From the NCBI GenBank assembly GCA_019671005.1, contig CM033744.1, positions 15,802,128 through 15,866,127 of the forward strand: DNA of 64,000 bases, given 5' to 3'. The stretch's first letter is position 1. Each line of letters begins with the position of its first letter. Made by a program: the position numbers and the translations under genes. The stretch is from Hibiscus mutabilis. Taxonomy: Eukaryota; Streptophyta; Magnoliopsida; Malvales; Malvaceae. Below are positions 56,761 to 64,000 of the stretch, piece by piece. The notes beneath the pieces were generated by a model that searched no databases, was not told the DNA's origin, and was given only the letters and a program-made list of their open reading frames with translations.

Positions 56761-58683
56761 AACAAATCACATTTCCATTTAGAAAGCATATTTACATTTT
56801 TTATTCTTTAAACATTTTATTTTTATGGGGTAGTTTTTGTTCTCCAATATGCATATACATGCATTTTTGAATGGACATATGTATATATCATTTCTATACC
56901 AGGTCCTCGAATTTTGAATGCAATAGTACCTTTGTTTCAGAGCCAAAGATCAACTCTAAGTTGCTCATATTTAGAAGAGATTGAATGTTGTGAGGATATT
57001 GTAAATGTGAGCATCTGCTAGTTTACTTAGGCCAATAGAGGAACATAGCGAGTGTTTAGACAATGGGCACTTCCCATTTTAGGAATTTTTCTTCTCGGGC
57101 ACTTGTCGTTTAAGATCCTTGAATCGAGAGTTGACCCTAAACCTTTACCCCCTGAAGGCTTTCTCATGACATCTATGAATGGAAGGACAAATGGTATTCT
57201 TTCACTTTACTAAGAAAAAGAGATGAAACCAGATAAATTGGACATGAAGGCCATAGAACTACCAGAGGAAAATGGATGAAGACAAGTTTATGCTCAGAAA
57301 ATAAACCAAGCAACATAAGAAATGACAATAAGAAGGTCGAAGCAATAAAGAGCGACTACACTAAGTTAATAAGTGTAAGAAGAAGATACATGAAGACTCT
57401 ACCGTTCGATAAGCAACAGTTTAGAAGAGCTGGGTAGAATTGATTATGTTCAAGAGGGAACAAGCGAAAGTGTCCGGTATAGATACAGTTTGATTCAAGA
57501 ATACATCAACAGACTCGAATAAGATGAAAGAGACTCTAGGATGAAAACCCAAAATGGGCAGTCTAAAAAAATAAGAGAGAAAAGAAAGAAAAAAAGAAGA
57601 AAGAAAGAGACAAAAAAGAAAAAAGAGAGAGGGGGAGATTACACTCAATTGTTTGGGTTTACTAAAAGGTATTCCTAGATAAGAGTGTTTAAAAAGAGAG
57701 AAATGAGTAGAATTTTATGGGGCACTTCGCTGTAGTGAAAAGCTCAGAAGGTGGTTGTATGCTCCATCCATCTTTTAAGTCAAAAGTGGAGTAGCTACAT
57801 GAGTGATATATTCAAATCATGACTATGCCTAGTAACACGGGGTTCTATTGTATGCTCCATCATTATCCTCGAGACAAAGGACTGTGATGAGTTGAATTCC
57901 TTTAAAAGAAAAAAAAGAAAAGAGAAAAGAAGAAGAAAAGAAAAAAGAAAAAAAAAGAAAAATGACAAAAGGAAAATACTATATATACTTCACACACAGA
58001 TCAAACAATACAAGATCAAGACTTCAACTGTAAGAAATGAGCAAGAGATACATAAAGAATCCACAATTTTGAAGATTTGTATAGAAGCTTGAATTGAAGC
58101 CCAGTCAAGGCAAGTCGGCCTGAAGATTGCCAATTTCAAAAAGGGAAATGACCTTTAGGGTGAAAACCCAAAAATGGGCAGTCTAGAGCGATCCCGAAAA
58201 TGAAGAGGAAAAAGTAGTCTGCCTGAGCATGTTGGCATCAATATCCAACCAAAATACACTGATCTGAAGATACATAAGAAGGAAGTGAACTCTAGGGTGA
58301 AAACCCAAAGGTGAGCAGTCTAGAATGATCCAAATAAAAAAAGAAAAGAAAAAAAGAGAGGAACATTTCATCTGGGCATACCAATCACAAGAATTCCCAG
58401 AAATGTGGGAGAATGTAAAAGAGTAATACAACTACCGATCTTGAACCTGTATGGACATTTCCGTGGACACAAAAGAATATAGGAGGCATCAAACCCAAAA
58501 CTCATCTACGATCCCAACTTCCCCTCTCAAAATAGAGACCTAAACAGAGCCTCGGACACTAGGAGAGAAGGCTCCATAACAAAATGACCAAGGGGTGCTT
58601 GGAGAAAACGAATGACAGAGAGAAAAAAACAAAATAAAGAGAAAGAAAATGGAACAAAAAAGTAAAAAAGAAAAAATTGAAAG
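56761..58683 (+). other. Non-coding, purine-rich region after gag
   Basis: 57530-58680 is strongly purine-biased on the plus strand (long GAAA/AAGAAG runs) and includes three copies of a GGRTGAAAACCCAAA...GCAGTCTA motif (about 57538, 58158, 58298). No RT, RNase H or integrase text is present, so pol is deleted. Confidence 0.5.
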
Positions 58684-58699
58684 AAGACATAGGAGGGCG
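58684..58699 (+). promoter_or_regulatory. Candidate polypurine tract of the Tat/Ogre-type element
   Basis: AGAAGACATAGGAGGG directly precedes TGACTACC, a possible LTR start at 58700. The assignment rests on position only. Confidence 0.35.
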
Positions 58700-59821
58700 T
58701 GACTACCGTTCAAAGACTAAAAGTGGTGCCATCCAAGAAAGCCAAAAACAAATCTAGGATTGTAATCACTCATTTTTGTCCGGATTTTAGTGTTATTATT
58801 ATTATTGTAATAATATTATTATTAATATAAAATTAGAAAAAAAGAGAAGAAAAAATTTAATGTAAAAAAAGTAAAAAAAATATGCAAAATTGAAAAAATT
58901 AAATAAATAAATTAACACATGGATGTGGGGCTCCACATCACCCTTAAGGCAGCCTATTTGCCTATAAATACAAGGCATAGGGGCAGCCAGTGGAACCACC
59001 CACGCAAATCACAAACGCCCAAAATTGCCAACAATTTGACAAATGAATTGGCACCCAATTTGTGGGAGTAATGGCCGGCCACAAGGCTGACTGGGGTTGG
59101 GGGCAGTGCCCTCGGCCCCAGTTGGTTCGATCCAACATTCGATCGGGGTCCTATTTTGGATCTGATCTAGTTAAGTTTGGAGAGGTCATGGTTGATCTCG
59201 GTGGGGTTCAGTCGGGGTTCATCATTCGAGCTCCTAGTTATGTATATTTTCTTCCCTTTTTATTTCAGATGTAATTTTATAATTTAATGAAGTATTAGTT
59301 AATTTAAAATTGTATTCTTTTTTAGTTTGTATGTTTATTTATGTTTTAGATTAGTATTTTATTTATGTTAGATTTGTTTTTATTTATGTGTTAGATTAAT
59401 ATTTATTTATTTATGTTAGATTAGTATTTTATTATGTTAGTATTTATTCATTTATGTTTTTAATTTTTATCGCATTGTATTTAGTTTATTTGCCATGTTA
59501 GTATGCATAACGGATATATAAGTTGTCAATGCGGTGCCCTTTTATTTGAGCGTAAACGGGGCCAGTATCAGGCGTAGTGATGGTGGTTAGACGCTTACTC
59601 TTGGATAACGAGGCCCTTAAAATTTACTCGCACTTATAACCAAATTTTAATTTAATCGCCACTTTAATCCAAAAAGTCTAATATTAATAAAGCGGTAATT
59701 ATTAAAGTACCAATTTTGGGCGGTATGGGGGTGCTAATCCTTCCCCATCCGCAACCGACTCTTGAACCCAACATTTTTAAAATCTCTGGTTTTATGATGT
59801 CCGGCCTACCTAAGTGGTCGG
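58700..59821 (+). mobile_element. Tat/Ogre-type LTR (U3-R-U5), first unit
   Basis: A TATA box CCTATAAATACAAGG (58961-58975) follows a GC-richer upstream stretch. The transcript would start near 59000. The segment ends just before TGGCGACTCC (59822-59831), the start of the Arg-tRNA-type primer site used by Ogre/Tat elements. From 59040 on it is part of the triplicated unit. Confidence 0.55.
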
Positions 59822-61566
59822 TGGCGACTCCATTTTTAAATAAAACACGGTTTTTGCAAAACAATTTGGAAAATGACAATGGAACCCAATTTGTGGGAGC
59901 CATGGCCGGCCACAAGGCTGGCTGGGGTTGGGGGCAGTGCCTTCGGCCCCAGCTAGTTCGATCCAACATTCGATCGGGGTCCTATTTTGGATCTAATCTA
60001 GTTAATTTTGGAGAGGTCATGGTAGATCTCGGTGGGGTTCAGTCGGGGTTCGTCATTCGAGCTCCTAGTTAGCTATATTTTCTTCCCTTTTTATTTCAGA
60101 TGTAATTTTATAATTTAATGAAGTATTAGTTAATTTTAAATTGTATTATTTTTTAGTTTGTATGTTTATTTATGTTTTAGATTAGTATTTTATTTTTGTT
60201 AGATTTGTTTTTATTTATGTGTTAGATTAATATTTATGTATGTATGTTTCATATTAGTATTTTATTTATGTTAGATTAGTATTTTATTATGTTAGTATTT
60301 ATTCATTTATGTTTTTAATTTTTATCGCATTGTATTTAGTTTATTTTCCATGTTAGTATGCATAACGGATATATAAGTTGTCAATGCGGTGCCCTTTTAT
60401 CTAAGCGTAAACGGGGCCAGTATCAGGCGTAGTGATGGTGATTAGACGCTTACTCTTGGATAACGAGGCCCTTAAAATTTACTCGCACTTATAACCAAAT
60501 TTTAATTTAATCGTCACTTTAATCCAAAAAGTCTAATATTAATAAAGCGGTAATTATTAAAGTACCAATTTTGGGCAATATGGGGGTGCTAATCTTTCCC
60601 CATCCGCAACCGACTCCCGAACCCAACATTTTTAAAATCTCTTGTTTTATGATGTCCGGCCTACCTAAGTGGCCGGTGGCGACTCCATTTTTAAATAAAA
60701 CACGGTTTTTGCAAAACCATTTGGCAAATGACAATGGAACCCAATTTGTGGGAGCCATGGTCGGCCACAAGGCTGGCTGGGGTTGGGGGCAGTGCCATCG
60801 GCCCCAGCTGGTTCGATCCAACATTCGATCGGGGTCCTATTTTGGATCTGATCTAGTTAATTTTGGAGAGGTCATGGTAGATCTCGGTGGGGTTCAGTCG
60901 GGGTTCGTCGTTCGAGCTCCTAGTTAGGTATATTTTCTTCCCTTTTTATTTCATATGTAATTTTATAATTTAATGAAGTACTAATTAATTTAAAATTGTA
61001 TTCTTTTTTACTTTGTATGTTTATTTATGTTTTAGATTAGTATTTTATTTATGTTAGATTTGTTTTTATTTATGTGTTAGATTAATATTTATGTATGTAT
61101 GTTTCATATTAGTATTTTATTTATGTTAGATTAGTATTTTATTATGTTAGTATTTATTCATTTATGTTTTTAATTTTTATCGCATTGTATTTAGTTTATT
61201 TGCCATGTTAGTATGCATAACGGATATATAAGTTGTCAATGCGGTGCCCTTTTATCTTAGCGTAAACGGGGCCAGTATCAGGCGTAGTGATGGTGGTTAG
61301 GCGCTTACTCTTGGATAACGAGGCCCTTAAAATTTACTCGCACTTATAACCAAATTTTAATTTAATCGTCACTTTTATCCAAAAAGTCTAATATTAATAA
61401 AGCGGTAATTATTAAAGTACCAATTTTGGGCGGTATGGGGGTGCTAATCCTTCCCCATCCGCAACCGATTCCAGAACCCAACATTTTTAAAATCTCTGGT
61501 TTTATGGTGTCCTGCCTACCTAAGTGGCCGGTGGCGACTCCATTTTTAAATAAAACACGGTTTTTG
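59040..61566 (+). repeat. Tandem triplication of an 831-855-bp LTR/primer-site unit
   Basis: CCCAATTTGTGGGAG recurs at 59054, 59885 and 60740, and TGGCGACTCC at 59822, 60677 and 61532 (period 855; the first unit is 24 bp shorter because of an indel in the ATTAGTATTTTATTTATG-rich stretch). The units are very similar throughout. Each contains the same open stretch (MAGHKAGWGWGQC... in units 2 and 3), which shows conservation by duplication rather than selection. Confidence 0.9.
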
Positions 61567-61685
61567 TAGAATCCCCACGGAAGACATTAATTTCAAAACA
61601 AAGCAAAATAAAATACTTTTTTTAACGAACATAAAAAAGGACATCGCTACAAGGATTAAGAGTTTAGTGGAAAAGGAGAAGGTTT

Positions 61686-61713
61686 AGAGAGAGAGAGAGT
61701 ACATTTACTTAAA

Positions 61714-61749
<36 letters not shown>

Positions 61750-61756
61750 ATATATT
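61686..61756. repeat. GA and TA microsatellites
   Basis: (GA)n at about 61686-61699 and (TA)n at 61714-61747 with short interruptions to 61756. They adjoin the plastid insertion. Confidence 0.9.
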
Positions 61757-61762
61757 TATATA

Positions 61763-62112
61763 ACGCACTCAAAGTAGGGCATTTCCCATTTTTATAAGAA
61801 TTTCTGTATCAGAAATAATGGTATCTCCAATTATAGCCCCTATGGGATGTAAAATATATCTCTTCTCTTCATCCCCATAATGTATGAGACAAATGTATGC
61901 ATTTCGATTAGAGTCGTATTCTATGGTTATGATTCGACTATATATGTCTTTTTCATTTCATCAAAAATCGATTTTACGGTATAGACACTTATGACCTCCC
62001 CCTCTATGCCTTGCGGTAATGATTCCTCTGGCATTACGACCTTTACCAAAACGATATTGTCCATAGATCAAATTATTTCGTGGATTGAATTTCACTTGAC
62101 TATCTACGGCAA
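61763..62112 (-). pseudogene. rpl2: Plastid DNA insertion: rpl2 exon 1 and intron start
   Basis: The minus strand encodes VDSQVKFNPRNNLIYGQYRF, GKGRNARGIITARHRGGGHK, CLYRKIDF, then (after two stops) NEKDIYSRIITIEYDSNRNA, YICLIHYGDEEKRYILHP and IGAIIGDTIISDTEILIKMG. This is chloroplast ribosomal protein L2 from near residue 17 to the end of exon 1. At 61763-61772 the exon gives way to GTGCG, the 5' end of the group II intron. Unrelated sequence lies beyond 62112 and 61763. Stops and changes (R to C, P to L) show a decayed nuclear copy of plastid DNA (NUPT), not a working gene. Confidence 0.9.
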
Positions 62113-63800
62113 TATATAATAACCGATAAAGAATAACATTTTGATGCAAATGTTATGCAGTCTTTACACAAATCTTTTGTTTTAGGGTTTAACATCGATC
62201 GTTTATGAATCTAGTTTGTAAGGTTAGAATTTAGGGTTTATGATTATAAATTTATATTTTGATTTTCAAAGGATAAATATATGTATGCCTTTTCTAATTT
62301 TTTTATACAATATATGTATAAAAAATACCTCAAATTTAGATGGTAACACATAGATACTAATATACACTAATACTAAGATAAAAATAATTTTTTCCATTGA
62401 TATAGTGTTGACAATCTAAACCTCATTACTTAATTCTTATTATTACTCCAGTTAGTTGTTTAAAATGATAGTTTTATAGTTAATTTGTGAGCAAAAATTA
62501 TTGGATGAGTCTAGAATGGGCAAAGCACACTGTTAGACACCACTAACGCAACACACCGCTATACACCATTAAATTTTTAATGACTTTTTAATTATTATTA
62601 AAAGTGTCAAGGATTGAAAATGCAATTAAAATTATTTTATAAAAAATATGAGTGTTAAAAAAACTTAATCTAAAATAAAAAAAATAAAAAAATAAGAAAT
62701 CGGGTAGAATATAAAAACAAATAAAATAAGTAAACTTGTTACTAAATGATATCATAAGAGTTCAATTCAATGTCAATGTTTAGATTTATTTGCATGTAGC
62801 TCATTAAATTTAAATACATATTGTCATATGTTTTATGTAGACATATTTGTTCATTGGATTGTGATGTTAGAAATTTTCAATTTTCTTATCGAAATCTACT
62901 ATGTCAAACTTATAGTTCAAAAATTATATTTTTCCTGAAAATCTTATTTTCTTTTTATAATTTTTCTAGCACCTTAAACCTATATTCCTTTTTCTTAATG
63001 AGCCAAAATTTTTTTTGATGAAATTAATGACCCAAATTTTCTTACTCCATCTTTTTATAATTACTAGTAAAAATATTGAATTCTAAAATAAAAATAAATT
63101 AAAAATAATTCTCGGGTCAACTCAGGTCCCGATTAAGCATATTATTTCGGCTTGGAACCAACCCATGAACTAGTGAAATTTAGCGGGTTGGGTACCCCGG
63201 CCCGAAAAAAATCATTTTTTAGAGAAAATACACGATTATTTTATACCAGGTCATCGGGTCAATGGGTTGGGTATTTTTGAACACCCATACTTATCAAACT
63301 CTAGCATGCTAATTAAACTCATTATAGACTCATACAAAATTTTAAATATAAAAATCACAAGGACTTGCATAAAACTAAAAGTTTCATCATGAAATTAAAC
63401 TCATTATAGACTCTCATACGAAATTTTAGTTCAATTGGACATAAGCAACTCATTTAATTGAAATTTGAAATTTCAAGACTAAAACATAAATTTTGAAAAC
63501 TGTTATAGTGCAGAAAATTGTGGGAAATGTTACAAAGCAGCTCCAAGCATACCAAAATCAACTCGTTCATGCTCCAAATGAATTATAAACATTCTTTACC
63601 TGTTAAAATGCACTTACATGCTGATTTTTATGGTTGATAGCACCTTATGTCAAGACCTAGACCTTAATTAGCCTTTTTCATACATTTTTTCACGCATAAA
63701 GAACTAAAACACTCATTTGAAGTATTTCATGTTATTGGGTCATTCTCAATCATACTTTGAACATACCTTAAGGATTTATATTCCATACACTTGCGGTTGA
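62113..63800. other. A/T-rich intergenic sequence with small DNA-element traces
   Basis: Short telomere-like words occur at 62180-62260 (TTTAGGGTTTA twice). At 63110-63285, GGGTCAACTC... GGTTGGGTACCCC ... TTTTTGAACACCC resembles the interior and end of a small hAT-type element, but only one terminus is recognisable. No gene is seen. Confidence 0.4.
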
Positions 63801-63819
63801 AATAAAAAATTTCCACAAG

Positions 63820-64000
63820 CGCCTTAGTTTAGGGGTTTAAGAGTTTGGTCCAGAGTTTATAGTTTAGGGGTTTAGGTGTAGGAGTTTAGAAATTAGGGAT
63901 TGTGATTAGAATTTAAGGTTTATTGTTAGAATTTATGGATTTGAGGCCAGGGTTTATTTTTAGGGTAATATGGTTGGAATTTAGATTTTAACATATAAAC
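63820..64000. repeat. Degenerate telomere-like repeat block (TTTAGGG strand)
   Basis: Variants of TTTAGGG, GTTTAGG, ATTTAGG and TTTAAGG recur through the last 180 bases and run off the window. Orientation is opposite to the block at 40555-40712. Confidence 0.6.

Noticed and set aside
59716..60927. Repeated 118-aa plus-strand frames (59716-60072 and 60571-60927)
   Set aside because: They are the same piece of the tandemly repeated LTR unit. Similarity comes from duplication, no domain is recognised, and antisense frames of similar length exist.
61961..62149. Nuclear gene for a ribosomal protein L2
   Set aside because: Only exon 1 of plastid rpl2 remains, with stops after KIDF and an unrelated N-terminus; no transit peptide.
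63820..64000. True chromosome end
   Set aside because: Repeats are highly degenerate and follow ordinary interspersed sequence; a telomere would be long and near-perfect TTTAGGG.

Overview
This window looks like gene-poor plant nuclear DNA, most likely from a eudicot. The repeats (chromovirus and Athila LTR elements, a Tat/Ogre-type gag) and the one intact gene look Malvales-like to me, but that is an impression from memory and no search was run. I recognise one apparently intact host gene, a three-exon heavy-metal-associated isoprenylated plant protein (HIPP) at 42167-42856. Almost everything else is transposable elements or their debris.

Left half (1-33297): a nest of Ty3/gypsy elements, all on the minus strand. 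An old chromovirus (A, 1574-33297) is split by a second chromovirus (B, 6193-30640; target duplication TCTAA, LTRs of about 3.4 kb). The chromodomain of B is split by an Athila-type element (C, 9673-21934; target duplication GCTTC). The left LTR of C holds a second Athila-type element (D), and the left LTR of the complex is a C/D mosaic. B also carries a non-autonomous hAT-like insertion in its integrase. D keeps gag and a scrap of RT; C keeps integrase and an extra ORF in the env-like position. None looks autonomous now. A further LTR (1-1573) lies in the left LTR of A.

Middle (33298-46100): a Stowaway MITE, a 5'-truncated L1-type LINE (34640-36812), and a Pack-MULE (36895-38097) with 249-bp terminal inverted repeats and a perfect 9-bp target duplication that carries a broken copy of a leucine-rich-repeat gene. 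Then come a copia LTR remnant split by a chromovirus-like solo LTR, a 414-bp TRIM nested inside that, degenerate telomere-like repeats, the HIPP gene, and foldback elements including a clear 450-bp MULE-type MITE (45327-45776).

Right (46100-64000): a complete-ended copia element (46738-52334; target duplication GTTTC) that has lost its integrase core; a degenerate Tat/Ogre-type gag region (about 54100-56760); an unusual tandem triplication of an 831-855-bp LTR/primer-site unit (59040-61566); AT microsatellites; a plastid DNA insertion with the rpl2 exon 1/intron junction (61763-62112); and a second telomere-like block at the right edge.

I see no evidence of a new biochemical system. The most informative objects are the Pack-MULE, the TRIM, the mosaic Athila LTR with its dyad motif TTGCCNNGGCAA, and the triplicated LTR unit.
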